Below the pieces are notes generated by a model, which ran no database searches, was not told the DNA's origin, and worked only from the letters and a program-made list of their open reading frames with translations. The position numbers and the translations under genes are program-made. A DNA stretch of 64,000 bases. It comes from Liolophura sinensis (taxonomy: Eukaryota > Mollusca > Polyplacophora > Chitonida > Chitonidae). How positions within the stretch are numbered: position 1 is the stretch's first letter; every line of letters begins with the position of its first letter. Where the stretch lies: assembly GCF_032854445.1 (NCBI RefSeq), contig NC_088296.1, positions 28,205,064-28,269,063 on the forward strand, in the 5' to 3' direction. This document shows, piece after piece, positions 35,701 to 41,804 of the stretch.

Positions 35701-38052
35701 TTAGCGAGAATTACTCAAACTGACTTCCTGACGAAAATTCAGCTAAATATATGGCATTCTTACTAATAGCTGATTTCCTATTAAATTTACCTCCAGACTC
35801 AGAAGAGTTCAAACCATGGTGGGTCATTGTTCCAGTGGTCATTGTGCTCTTTGTTTCTCCTGGCCTTGTTTACTGCAGGATCAAAAGGTAAATTGTCCAT
35901 CTCCGTCATACTTCACAGATATGTAAGCCCATTCAAAAAGCTTTATCGATCAAAGGCGTGCTTTGATTGGACAGTGACGATGCTAACCTTCTCCCATCAC
36001 CGACATGACTGACGTTATCTTCTCACACCGTTTGTGCCAAATGAATACAACATAAATGTAACGTCTTGCTTGTGTAAGGAGAATCAAAAAGTTTTGTGAT
36101 GTACCGTTGAGGGAAAGTATTTGCCATTACTTTATCCCGATTCACGAAAAAAAAACATTAGTTTTCAGAAACAGTGAATTAGGTTGATCAAAATAATAGT
36201 AGCGTAATAGTAACCTACATTGTCATAAGCGGTTAAACCCAAATAATCTCGGTAACCAAATCTGATTTGCATATATTATACCGCAATTTAGAAATCTAGG
36301 AATTCTGTTTCCAAATAATTTTCAGAAGACGACAAAATAGAGAAAATGTACACAGTGCTGACGAAATGCCTGAAACCGTAAGTAAATTTGTAATATATAT
36401 GGATATGTATGTTCTTATGCATAAATGGAGGATATGTAATGAGCGACCCGAAGATATCAAATTTATTAAACGAGAGGCTCGGAACAAATGAAAAACTAAT
36501 ACTCGAGTTGAATAAATTTGATATTCAAGGATCACGGATTTCATATCCTATTTATCCCATAAATGCCTTATTTTAAATTTATAGCATAAAAAAATTATAA
36601 TTTAAACTTTGCGGACAATGTGCCGACGTCTGACCGCGTAGTGATATCACATATATAGGTGAAGTGAAACGTCATTAGTAAGTGACAACTACATGGCGGA
36701 GTATAATATAGTAAACACAAAATTTGTTTACTTAACGACTTTTTTTATACCACAGGGGTAAAAAATATTTATAACAAGAATATTACATTTTACTAGAGAA
36801 AGAGTTACTGTCTAAAAATAGACAAATTTCACGTGCGCTGAGTAGCCGCTCTAACAACTTTCAAACAAATAACTAACAGTTTTACTTACCGAAGGTTGAA
36901 CAAGCGAAACAGCCTACAAAGTTGTAACGGCTAACTGGGATTTAAGCACTCGCTAGTGTTCTTGTGAAGATTCGGATGAGGATTCAATTGCTTTCATGTC
37001 GGACTTAGTGAAGTTTTAGTTCTGTAGAATAATGTTAAGAAAAATAATGGGCCTACGCGATGTTTCATTTCTGGGGATTTTACTTACCTTCGTGGCGATG
37101 GCTCATTGTCGTAGTCAGTGCCGAGAATTTCCACACTGGTTCGATTATCTCTTGTCACATTTATAACACTGGCACGCACTTTTTTTGTCATTTTTGCGAT
37201 GTCTCCTGGTCGCATGTCGGCCATGTTGACATTTACAGACAAGAAAGAGTTGGAAAAAAAGTACAGTACCTGTACAGCCGAGTTGTAACTTTTGATTGGT
37301 CGATTTGATGAATGGAGAGATACACGGACCAATCAAAATGTCGGAATTAATATTACACGCGGTGCATATCAAAACGAAATGTCATGCCTTTATTACCCGG
37401 AAAAAGGAACATTTATGGGATAAATATGGATATGTATGTTATAATGCACAAATGTTGTAATGAGTCAGATAGTTGTCGGTTATAAAACAGAACCCAGTTG
37501 CTTTAGCTGTTGGCAGGGATGAATCTACAAGTGATTTGATTCATTTAAAATGAAAAAAAAAATAATTTGGTATATTACTCAAGCGCTCATTTTTGATAGC
37601 CTTCAAAAATAAAGTTGACTGATGTCAAGGATGTAAACCAATATACACGTTACCTGCACCCTTGTTTGGGATGCATAAACATTAATATGCACTTCTTATT
37701 TCTGTACTGTAAGCCAATTTTCTGTAATGTGTAGGACTATTATCTGACTATCCAAGCGCCAAAAGTTTACCACATTCTTGTCTATCTTGTCCAAATATCA
37801 TGGAAACCCAGGCGTTATAATTTAATACTTTACCATATCTTGGTTTACATGTTTATAGTGGTGGTTTATGAGACTGATAATTGCTGTTTTATTTTTACAT
37901 GTAGTCTGTGCAAAGATCAACACATTTGTGTGATTAAATAAAAGGATCATCTATGTTTTACATTACAGCGTGTTCCATTGTGTGAAAACCCATTGCCAGG
38001 GCCAGGCCATGTCGTGCCGCCACTAGTGCCAATTTCCCAGTATGTCAGCTGA
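6135..38052 (+). CDS. Gene 1: ANK-TM-Ig-TM protein, 3' part of gene (multi-exon span)
   Basis: This is the span of thirteen exons assembled by splice sites and phase: ANK exons 6135-6233, 7876-7974, 9022-9120, 18338-18436, 20051-20149, 21237-21335, 33125-33223 and 33531-33629, then 33760-33856, 34217-34567, 35797-35887, 36326-36377 and 37969-38052. Their sum is 1467 nt with no frame conflict, giving 488 residues plus stop. The N-terminus lies left of the window. Predicted order is eight ANK repeats, membrane segment, Ig-like domain, membrane segment and a 48-residue tail. With the ANK part in the cytosol, both segments would span the membrane and the Ig loop would be outside. I do not recognise a named family with this order. 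Whether copies A and B are both spliced into one mRNA is inferred from phase, not shown. Alternatives are a separate gene starting at the membrane exon, or skipping of either copy. Confidence 0.7.
6470..6582. repeat. 29-bp inverted repeat with 55-bp loop (copy A only)
   Basis: The left arm 6470-6498 (GTGTCACCCGACACCGCTGA...) and right arm 6554-6582 are reverse complements with one mismatch. In copy B the right arm is largely deleted near 18747. Similar sequence (ACTCGGTACGAAACAAG) recurs at 42630-42650, so it may be a small dispersed element. The function is unknown. Confidence 0.8.
6867..6953 (+). pseudogene. Decayed ANK exon in copy A
   Basis: GKTP then PLA is followed, one frame over, by ANDLDRLRLLVKNAAEV and a TGA. 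This is a clear relative of exon A2 (GKTPLLLALRANNLDLVRLLVERGADV). A frameshift around 6893-6900, loss of the 3' third and absence of a donor show it is dead. The same frameshift is in copy B. Confidence 0.8.
7543..7596 (+). pseudogene. Truncated ANK exon remnant in copy A
   Basis: NETVVHLALRKNNV matches the first half of exon A1 (GESAVHCAVRKNNV). It then runs into unrelated sequence (CLYWT) with no second helix and no donor. The upstream acceptor is also unclear (CCACACGAAC). Confidence 0.65.
7876..7974 (+). CDS. ANK repeat exon A2
   Basis: This 99-nt exon lies between TTTTACAG and GTATGT, phase 0-0. It encodes DGKTPLLLALRANNLDLVRL then LVERGADVNVQNE, a near-canonical ANK repeat (KTPLLLAL, VRLLVERGADVN). 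It differs from B2 by D/G at residue 1, V/I at 30 and E/K at 33, plus four synonymous changes. Confidence 0.88.
8270..8490 (-). mobile_element. SINE fragment, tRNA head missing (copy A)
   Basis: GATTGGTGTTTTACGCGGCG, ATTTCACTTATACGATGGCG and GCCAACATTATGGTGG, followed by CATCCGCAGGTTG, match the body and tail of the full SINE at 35325-35584. The tRNA-derived head is replaced by unrelated sequence after GAGAGTAAGCAAGCATG. Confidence 0.85.
9022..9120 (+). CDS. ANK repeat exon A3
   Basis: This 99-nt exon lies between CATCCCACAG and GTACGT, phase 0-0. It encodes EGETALFWAVKIDDMDLVRL then LIEHGANVNVQNK. It is a good ANK match. The W in LFWAV is A in B3 through two base changes in one codon. Confidence 0.88.
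9975..10300. repeat. 35-bp VNTR, copy A (about 9 units)
   Basis: The unit contains GGGGCGGAACTCTCATACAT followed by CGCGACGGCGCCATT, which sums to 35 bp. Units are strongly alike in the middle and degenerate at the ends. Because 35 is not a multiple of 3, the open frames over it cycle through the same peptide in different frames and are not genes. Confidence 0.92.
11706..11951 (+). other. Unassigned 81-codon open frame in copy A, broken in copy B
   Basis: The frame reads VLDGDCSPSHPYPSFFVITG and continues with a plausible mixed composition to SPRP and TAA at 11949-11951. A TTTGGTGCTAG just upstream could serve as a splice acceptor. In copy B (24507-24710) a 1-nt difference in a T run and a deletion of about 45 bp destroy it. 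I do not recognise the product. It may be a terminal exon, a retroelement fragment or chance. Confidence 0.3.
11999..17090 (-). mobile_element. Ty3/Gypsy-type relic, copy B
   Basis: This is a near-identical duplicate of the copy A element with the same breaks, so most damage predates the duplication. Differences are single substitutions and a few short indels, for example a 3-nt insertion around 15500 and loss of a few bases near 12829. Domain order on the minus strand is as in A. Both ends are approximate because no LTRs were recognised. Confidence 0.85.
12312..15773 (-). pseudogene. Pol relic, copy B (protease, RT, RNase H, integrase)
   Basis: Pieces on the minus strand are integrase core 12312-12599 (YPQQTDGLVERFNHTL), integrase zinc-binding side 12838-13194, RNase H 13213-13452 (DHTPLRWLMSQK to NADGLSR), RT 13742-14017 (with YIDD) and 14467-14712, and protease-like 15205-15773. 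Breaks match copy A except that the RNase H end is open a little further. A decayed Gag knuckle lies just upstream at 16100-16141 with the same histidine loss and stop as in A. Confidence 0.87.
17139..18205. repeat. GC-rich minisatellite, copy B (longer than in A)
   Basis: This is the same family as 5150-6005, with about 200 bp more. It contains a segment resembling a local re-duplication: the block around 17690-17880 closely resembles 17870-18060. The 231-codon minus-strand open frame at 17220-17915 is a by-product of the repeat. Confidence 0.9.
18338..18436 (+). CDS. ANK repeat exon B1
   Basis: This is the duplicate of exon A1 with acceptor CATTCCACAG and donor GTGAGT intact. It has one replacement (HWAV for HCAV) and one silent change. 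The reading frame is open across all 33 codons. Confidence 0.85.
19037..19123 (+). pseudogene. Decayed ANK exon in copy B
   Basis: This is the duplicate of 6867-6953: GKTPILLAY, a frame change, then NDLDRLRLLVRNAAEV and TGA. Sharing the frameshift with A means the exon was already dead before the block duplicated. Confidence 0.8.
19713..19766 (+). pseudogene. Truncated ANK exon remnant in copy B
   Basis: This is the duplicate of 7543-7596, further altered: VTVVYLVVRKNNV is still readable. It has the same truncation point as in A. Confidence 0.6.
20051..20149 (+). CDS. ANK repeat exon B2
   Basis: This is the duplicate of A2, between CTGTTACAG and GTATGT. It encodes GGKTPLLLALRANNLDLVRL then LVERGADVNIQNK. 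Ending in K rather than E brings it closer to the other repeats' QNK end. Confidence 0.88.
20440..20625 (-). mobile_element. SINE fragment, tRNA head missing (copy B)
   Basis: This is the duplicate of 8270-8490 with the same truncation, so the insertion and its loss predate the block duplication. Confidence 0.85.
20703..20785. repeat. (AT)n microsatellite expanded in copy B
   Basis: About 40 AT dinucleotides occur here. The equivalent site in copy A (8548-8563) has only about seven. The alternating tyrosine/isoleucine ORFs over it on both strands are artefacts. Confidence 0.95.
21237..21335 (+). CDS. ANK repeat exon B3
   Basis: This is the duplicate of A3, between CATCCCACAG and GTACGT. It encodes EGETALFAAVKIDDMDLVRL then LIEHGANVNVQNK. 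It is the last ANK exon of the duplicated block. The next intact one (33125) is 11.8 kb downstream, past retroelement C. Confidence 0.88.
22190..23070. repeat. 35-bp VNTR, copy B (about 25 units)
   Basis: This is the same unit as 9975-10300, with about 16 extra and more variable units inserted on the left side (22300-22750). The right-hand units match copy A closely. The expansion explains most of the length difference between A and B. Confidence 0.92.
24777..28196 (-). pseudogene. Pol relic, copy C, best-preserved family member here
   Basis: RNase H (25976-26332) is continuously open for 118 codons, starting LHTDIRNHGLGVILAQLDGE. The RT C-terminal part (26434-26805) has FGLANAPSTFQRLMD, with the canonical glycine, and YIDDIITF. 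The integrase C-terminal part (24777-25154) includes a region ending SGL/GPYR-like before the frame closes. The protease-like part (27990-28196) reads LTDLVSGVSIIS. Frameshifts and an internal tandem repeat (27627-27880) between protease and RT show it is inactive. Confidence 0.87.
27627..27880. repeat. Internal 75-76 bp tandem repeat in retroelement C
   Basis: CTGTATTCATTTAACAGG recurs at 27627, 27702, 27778 and 27854 (periods 75, 76, 76). Copies A (2832-2970) and B (14822-14960) contain only two units. The repeat lies between the protease-like and RT regions. Confidence 0.9.
28538..28579 (-). pseudogene. Gag CCHC zinc knuckle, pattern intact (copy C)
   Basis: The minus strand reads CDFCRRVGHVKNSC, a perfect C-X2-C-X4-H-X4-C nucleocapsid knuckle that binds RNA in retroelement Gag. 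It is followed at once by a stop, and a 2-nt deletion upstream relative to A puts it in a different frame from the rest of Gag, so the protein is broken even though the motif survives. Confidence 0.75.
28798..28950 (+). mobile_element. SINE fragment at the right break of copy C
   Basis: GGATGGTCGTGGG, CCATAATGCTGGCCGCCGTC and ATATAAGTGAAATATTCTTG, followed by an AAATAAATAAATAAATC tail, are the SINE body in + orientation. Homology of copy C with A and B ends exactly where it begins. Confidence 0.85.
28955..29045 (+). mobile_element. Fragment of second SINE family (composite repeat)
   Basis: GCATAGCTGGTGGAGG, GGCGGTAGATCCAGGGTCAA and GGGTGGGGTCACACCTAAGA match the composite repeat at 41805-42435 (GGTGGTAGATCCAGAGTGAA, GGGTCGGGTCACACCTAAGA). 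GGGTCAATCCCGG resembles a tRNA B box. Confidence 0.75.
29625..29815 (-). mobile_element. SINE fragment (body and tail)
   Basis: TTATTTATTTATTTATTTG, GGTGTTTAACGTCGTGCTCA, ATTTCACTTATA and GGCAGAGCCCGGCGGAAACC, then CATCCGCAGGTTGC, match the common SINE. The tRNA head is absent. Confidence 0.85.
29930..30480 (-). pseudogene. Ty3/Gypsy-type Gag (capsid) relic
   Basis: The minus strand encodes a capsid-like stretch around YYKNIDDQQKQNYHTVCQLL, then LLDECVDDYTHSILTLSRR and YVDKLAMEHFIQGL, the pattern of retrotransposon Gag capsid C-terminal parts. Stops near 30226 and 30385 break it. A GC-rich stretch (29950-30060) follows on its 3' side. It lies on the same strand as element C and upstream of it, so it may be the separated N-terminal Gag portion of that element. 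Confidence 0.7.
30588..30640. repeat. AT-rich palindrome
   Basis: CATATATAATATTATATATT and its near-complement form a self-complementary AT tract. No gene is associated with it. Confidence 0.7.
30951..31208. repeat. Two-unit tandem duplication, 135-bp period
   Basis: CGATGTCGCTTCAACCTTGA starts at 30951 and again at 31086, and identity runs to CATGTTTACGTC at 31208. As 135 is a multiple of 3, the + frame at 31017-31256 stays open through it, with NKIYSLLNFAFNNNPCLR twice. The product is not recognised. Confidence 0.9.
31262..31500 (+). mobile_element. Third dispersed repeat family (SINE-like), copy 1
   Basis: TTTACTCCGGATAATCCACC, CTACCTGCCAGTGTGAAGT and AAATTCTGTGAAATATGGCG match the copy at 40175-40375 (TTTACTCCGGACACTCCGGC, CTGTCTGCCATCGTGAAAGT). 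The GACCACTCGCCTTTC start also corresponds. It is probably a SINE or MITE; the head was not identified. Confidence 0.65.
31696..31744 (+). pseudogene. Truncated ANK exon (internal deletion)
   Basis: After CACTGTACAG comes KGQTPSLSALYC, then TAG, and the segment ends ATGAG|GTAGGT, like the ATGAG|GTATGT end of exon A2. Start, end and splice signals look like an ANK exon, but only 49 of 99 nt remain. The deletion breaks the frame. Confidence 0.6.
32185..32283 (+). pseudogene. Decayed ANK exon with in-frame stop and lost GT donor
   Basis: RNKHEDIVHLLVE, then TAA (32254-32256), then GAKVNVENK follows the ANK pattern for the last 25 positions. The acceptor region is degraded, with TAA and TAG at the expected start, and the donor reads AAG|GCATATG instead of AAG|GT. 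It lies between copy C and intact exon 33125. Confidence 0.75.
32390..32545 (+). mobile_element. SINE fragment
   Basis: CTGCGGATGGTCGTGGGTTT, CCATCATAATGCTGACCGGC and GTACAAGTGAAATG, with a CAATCAAATAAATAAG tail, match the SINE in + orientation. The tRNA head is missing. Confidence 0.82.
33125..33223 (+). CDS. ANK repeat exon (penultimate)
   Basis: The exon lies between TCTAACAG and GTACGT, 99 nt, phase 0-0. It encodes EGETPLYLAVRRGHKDLVSL then LAKSGANVNVQNK. It is the most canonical repeat in the window (ETPLYLAVRRGH). It is single-copy, outside the duplicated block. Confidence 0.9.
33531..33629 (+). CDS. ANK repeat exon (last)
   Basis: The exon lies between GTTCCCACAG and GTACGT, 99 nt, phase 0-0. 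It encodes DAVAPLDLALKNYDVELVRL then LVKSGATGNVQNE. The first glycine of the repeat is V, as expected for a capping repeat at the end of an ANK stack. The membrane exon follows 130 bp later. Confidence 0.88.
33760..33856 (+). CDS. First membrane-segment exon of gene 1
   Basis: The acceptor is TTTCATTCAG and the donor is ACACA|GTAAGT. The exon enters in phase 0, like the ANK exons, and leaves in phase 1, like the Ig exons, so it is the adaptor between the two modules. It encodes TDVTFTEISYSK followed by YGAVAVGLACVWVFLVCFLH, a 20-residue hydrophobic span with K before it. The span could be a signal-anchor with the N-terminus inside. An in-frame ATG at 33694 inside the preceding intron would allow an alternative start giving a short Ig-only isoform. 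Confidence 0.82.
34217..34567 (+). CDS. Ig-like domain exon of gene 1
   Basis: This phase 1-1 exon of 351 nt lies between CGCTATCCAG and GTGAGT. It encodes ISPFTLDVNPRVDIQLPK, then TDVTLPCNFITLNPNATYMV with IWRC (C and W of the Ig core), and ends SDNYSVTVIVPEEIGL and GVCLNIYPPRS. The size and the phase 1-1 boundaries are those of an Ig exon. The F-strand Y-x-C is missing (YSV instead), while additional cysteines occur (WRC, YIC, KDC, GVC), so the disulfide layout must be atypical. N-glycosylation sites are NAT, NDT and NYS. Confidence 0.78.
34568..35796 (+). other. Intron between Ig and second membrane exon
   Basis: This is AT-rich intron sequence without coding signal, apart from the full-length SINE at 35325-35584. 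Confidence 0.7.
35325..35584 (-). mobile_element. Full-length tRNA-headed SINE
   Basis: Read on minus: AGGGCCTCTGTGACTCAGTC (A-box-like), GTGAGTTCAAGTCC (B-box-like), then the body with GGTTGCCTC and CCACAATGTTGGCCGCCTTC, and an A/T-rich (AAATAAATAAATAAA) tail. It is inserted antisense in an intron of gene 1. It shares its body with the other truncated copies in the window. Confidence 0.9.
35797..35887 (+). CDS. Second membrane-segment exon of gene 1
   Basis: The acceptor is TACCTCCAG, the donor AAAAG|GTAAAT, phase 1 in and phase 2 out. It encodes DSEEFKPWWV then IVPVVIVLFVSPGLVYC and RIK. The acidic stalk, hydrophobic span and basic stop-transfer are typical of a type I transmembrane exon following an Ig domain. 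The shorter plus-strand frame at 35827-36012 is a shadow. Confidence 0.85.
36326..36377 (+). CDS. Cytoplasmic tail exon 1 of gene 1
   Basis: The exon lies between ATTTTCAG and GTAAGT, phase 2 in and phase 0 out, 52 nt. It encodes RRRQNRENVHSADEMPET (first R split). The basic juxtamembrane stretch supports a cytosolic location. It is supported only by splice sites, phase and composition. Confidence 0.75.
36378..37968 (+). other. Last intron of gene 1
   Basis: This intron of about 1.6 kb is AT-rich. Short ORFs on both strands at 37060-37372 have no recognisable product. A palindrome-like relation links TTTATCCCATAAATGCC (about 36550) and CATTTATGGGATAAATATGG (about 37410), the ends of a possible MITE-like insert; internal similarity was not established. 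Confidence 0.55.
37969..38052 (+). CDS. Terminal coding exon of gene 1
   Basis: After TTACATTACAG the phase-0 frame reads RVPLCENPLPGPGHVVPPLV then PISQYVS and TGA at 38050-38052. The proline-rich run could bind SH3 or WW domains. The single tyrosine (SQYVS) is not an ITIM. No AATAAA was seen in the next 400 bp, so the 3' end of the mRNA is undefined. Confidence 0.75.
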   Translation, partial: RVPLCENPLPGPGHVVPPLVPISQYVS

Positions 38053-38429
38053 AACAAGGGGTAGACATGTGAATGCAGCTAAATGGAGATTTTTATAACT
38101 GATATTAACCCGTTGTGAATATGGAATACATAATCTTTACAGTTTGCTAATCGGCTATTTTAATCAAGTCTGCCAATTTCGTCATGTTTATCTTTTTTCT
38201 AAACTAGACATTTTACCATACACATGGATTGTACCGCATATTTTATCTTATTTCTTTCACTGAGTATGATTGCAGTAAAATCCGTCATAAGAACTTTGTG
38301 TCCGATAATCCTGGTAGTATTTACACAATCCTTATGCGTGTAACTGTTTACCTCTGCGTGAACATGTTAATCTTTTGACTTCAAGTTTTGTGTCTCAAAC
38401 TTAACCTTTCCACTTATAATAGCGTGGTT

Positions 38430-39320
38430 TTAATGACGTGTCAAAAGTGCTTTTTTGTATTGTGGTTATAATGGAGCGGTTTTAATGGCGTTTCGAAACC
38501 GACTTTTTTGCATTGTGGTTATAATGGCGTGTCAAAAGTTCCCTTTTCTGTATTGTGGTTATAATGGCATGTCAAAAGTGCCTTTTTTCTGTATTGTGGT
38601 TATCATGGCGTGTCCAGAGTGCCTTTTTAGTGTTGTGGTTATAATGGCGCGGTTATAAATGCGTGTCAGAAGAGTCTATTTTGTATTGTAGTTATCATAT
38701 CGTGTCAGAAGTGCCTTTTTTGTATCGTGGTTATAATGGCGCGGGTTTAATGGAGTGTCAAAAGTGTTTTTTGTATTGTGGATGTAATGGCGCGGTTTTA
38801 ATGGCGTGTCAAAAGTGCCTTTTTGTATTGTGGTTAAAATGGCGTGTTGAAACTGACATTTATTGTAATGTGGTTAAAATGGCGTGTCAACAGTGACTTT
38901 TTAGTATTGTGGTTATAATGGCGCGGTTATAATGGCGTGTGAATAGTGCCCCTTTTGTACCATGGTTATAATGGCGCGGCTATAATAGAGTGTCAAAAGT
39001 GTCCTTTTTGTATTGTAGTTATAATGGCGTGTCAATAGTGCCCTTTTTGTATTATGGTTATAAGGGCGCGGTTATAATGGTGTGCCAATAGTGCCGTTTT
39101 TGTAATGTGGTTATAATGGCGTTTCAATAGTGCCCTTTTTGTATTGTGGTCATAATGTCGTGTCAATAGTGCCCTTTTTGTATCATGGTAATAATGGCGC
39201 GCTTATAATGGTGTGTCAAAAGTGCCCTTTTTGTATTCTGGTTATAATGGCGTGTCAATAGTGCCTTTTTGTATTCTGGTTTTAATGGCGCGGTTATAAA
39301 GGCGTGTCAAAAGTGCAGTC
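38430..39320. repeat. About 40-bp minisatellite 3' of gene 1
   Basis: The unit is TGTATTGTGGTTATAATGGC plus GTGTCAAAAGTGCCTTTTT, with longer variants that insert GCGGTTTTAATGGC. There are about 20 imperfect units starting some 380 bp after the stop codon. The plus-strand ORFs at 38455-38896 are repeat artefacts. Confidence 0.92.
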
Positions 39321-39483
39321 TGCTGCTTTCTTTGTGCGGCTTAGCCTCTGTTATCTAGGTCACGTGGTTTGACGGCCATATTGGAGTATGTTAAACTAAA
39401 AATATTTTCTTCCCCAGAGCCATCTATCAGAATTCTCTTCACAAGTTCAAGGCAAGGCGCAGAAAATATTGTAAAACTGAATT

Positions 39484-40172
39484 TTAATCTGGTCCTACTC
39501 TACGACCGGCTTTAGCCCTATCCATGTTTTCTTGAGAGGCCAGGGCTGGTGAGCAAGGTAAAACATGCTTTTCGAAAGGCCTCGAACATATCAGCAAGGA
39601 TAGCTTGGTATAGCTTACTGTAGATCCCCTCTTCTGTAGCAGATGGGGCTCTGTGAGTCTTTCCAAGGACTTCATGTAATCGTAAGGGTAAACACAATTA
39701 CACAGCAGCAGATGCCGTCTTTCTTTGATAGGCTCAGACCGAGTTATAATCTGAAATGAAGTCGGTAAAGCGGAGCAGCCCCAGGGGAGCTGTACTTCTC
39801 TGAGTTGTTCGGGATGCATGTGATCTTGTATTCCACCTTACAGATGGCTTCCATCAAGAAAATAGGGTCGTAGTCACGTGGGTTGTAAACGACCACTGGG
39901 ATTGTGATGGATTTGAGGTTCAGCTACAGTTTCAAGTTGCAGGTGTGTGTGAATACAACCTCGGTATTTTCCCGCTTTTTCACGTATGTGACAGGTGGTA
40001 GCAATATTGTATCTCGCAGGTCATGAAATTGGCATGGGTTTGGGGCTAACCAGCACTCTCTTGATCTTCTTCTCCACATCCTGAAGTGCTTGGAGGAAGT
40101 GCTCTGCCACATTGGGTCCTCTTGGGGAGGCTCTCTCCTGTGTGGCCTGGCTTTCAGCTTGCTGACGACCAC
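39484..40172 (-). pseudogene. Relic of protein-primed DNA polymerase B, Polinton/Maverick type
   Basis: Minus-strand fragments occur in three alternating frames in the right collinear order. HFLQALQDVEKKIKRVL is at 40060-40110, IPVVVYNPRDYDPIFLMEAI at 39845-39905, KVEYKITCIPNNSEKY at 39790-39840, CVYPYDYMKSLERLTEPHL at about 39640-39700, then ADMFEAFRKACF and TSPGLS at 39540-39600. This combination is characteristic of the viral-type PolB of Polintons and adintoviruses. Palm-domain catalytic motifs further downstream are absent, and parts between are deleted. Several stops and frameshifts make it inert. Confidence 0.8.
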
Positions 40173-40174
40173 TT

Positions 40175-40375
40175 GCCTTTCATCAGAGACGTCTCTTAAT
40201 CCCAGCTGTCACCAGTATGAGATATTTCCCACACGGTACAGTAGCTCACGGGTAACTTAATATAACCACGATGGTTTACTCCGGACACTCCGGCTTGATG
40301 TACCCACAGAACTGTCTGCCATCGTGAAAGTTAAATTCTGGAAACTAGTATGCGTTAAATATTTATTTCGTCTGA
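40175..40375 (+). mobile_element. Third dispersed repeat family (SINE-like), copy 2
   Basis: GACGACCACTTGCCTTTCAT, TTTACTCCGGACACTCCGGC and TGATGTACCCACAGAACTGT, then GCCATCGTGAAAGTTAAATT, match 31262-31500. It directly abuts the polymerase relic. Confidence 0.65.
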
Positions 40376-41059
40376 AATAAGGGTTAGGACAGAGAAAATA
40401 AAGGGTAGACATGCAAATTCACCTCATGGAAGAATTTTCTACCTGATATTAGACCACTGTGATAAAAGTGACATATGCCTGGCGATATACTAAATAGTTT
40501 GACAAGTTAGTCAGTCAAGTTCGTCATATTTGTAACTACAGTAGATAGTTTGCTATATTGAAAGGCGTATTCTGGGGATTACACTCCAAAGTGAGCAGTT
40601 ACGACATACCTCCAATATTCTGGAAAAAGACAGATTACAACCAGTTGGAAATCCTCATCCAAGAAGAGCGGCATAATATCAAATAGGTGAACAAATAAGG
40701 TTATTTTAGGAATAATGGTTTCATTCACTGCGTTTACGCAAAATGTGGTTATTTTTGGGAAGGCGTGAAGCAATATCCCCGTTACTTTCACCCTTCTTTT
40801 GGATACAAAGGCATAATTATACAATTGTTATTTCTGTACAGGAAGTCAACTTTCGGCAATTTTCCACGTCTGGAAAAGAACTGGTCAAAAGACATTTGTT
40901 TATTAGTGTGGTCAAAGATTTTGCAATAACGGGGGTCGCTGATGAAAGAAATCTAGCACTGCTCTTGTCTAGACCATTAGCTATGTCTTTGTCAAGATTT
41001 AAAAGGTATTGTAAAACAGAGACATATGAGATATTCCGTATGGAAAAGAAGGTCTCATG

Positions 41060-41660
41060 AGGAAGTTTTCCTCAACTTCTTTCCTGAGTTTTTTCACCAA
41101 TTTGAACAAAGCAGTCCTTGTTTATATTACTAATATCCATCAAACTCCTTTGTTTAGGATTACATTTTCTCAAGATCTCCCAGATTCTCTTGGACGAAGA
41201 TACAATTTCTTTCAAGTCATTTGAGAATTGCCGCTTCTTTGCACAAGCAATTTTATTGTTCGCTTTATTTTTCCAGTGTTTAGGATTTGCCTCATGTCTC
41301 TTTCGTTTGTACATATCTCGTTGATGCATAGAATATAGAAAATCTATTTAGAATACCCATGATGATTTTGAAACGTATTTGACTTGTCTTGTTTTGAAGG
41401 GAACATGTTTATTTAGAACATCTTGGAATAGATTTTACACTTCATTCACATCCATTTTGAGGTTTATTATGTAATCTATAGTTTCCCAGGGTACATCCAT
41501 TCAGTTTTGGTGGAAAAGATTTTCGTTGAAATCTTTACATGCTCTATATTGAATTGTAACATCTTCATGCGTCACACTGCAGTTAATCTTTGGTTTGAGA
41601 GTGATACAGACTGGAAAATGATCCCTTATGGCATAGATAGGGACTTGAACTTATGCAACT
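41060..41660 (-). pseudogene. LINE (non-LTR retrotransposon) relic: endonuclease end and linker
   Basis: The minus strand has RDHFPVCITLKP near 41595-41635, the S/R-DHFPV motif that ends APE-type endonucleases. A linker follows, with IHQRDMYKRKRHEANPKHWK (about 41270-41335) and SSKRIWEILRKCNPKQRSL (about 41150-41210), as found before the reverse transcriptase in LINE ORF2. Stops break the frame. The RT part is absent. Confidence 0.72.
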
Positions 41661-41804
41661 TTCTCAGTTGACTTTCTACATTCGGTCACAAATGAATATT
41701 ACATGACTTTGGCCATGCTATTAAACAGCGTAGAACATGTGTGTTTTCAGTGGGTTTGTTTGCGTTCCGCGTATACAGAGACTCCTTCGAGTTAGTTGTG
41801 TGAC

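Noticed and set aside
37060-37372. Overlapping 75-82 codon ORFs on both strands
   Set aside because: No recognisable domain. They lie in the last intron of gene 1 and have no splice support.
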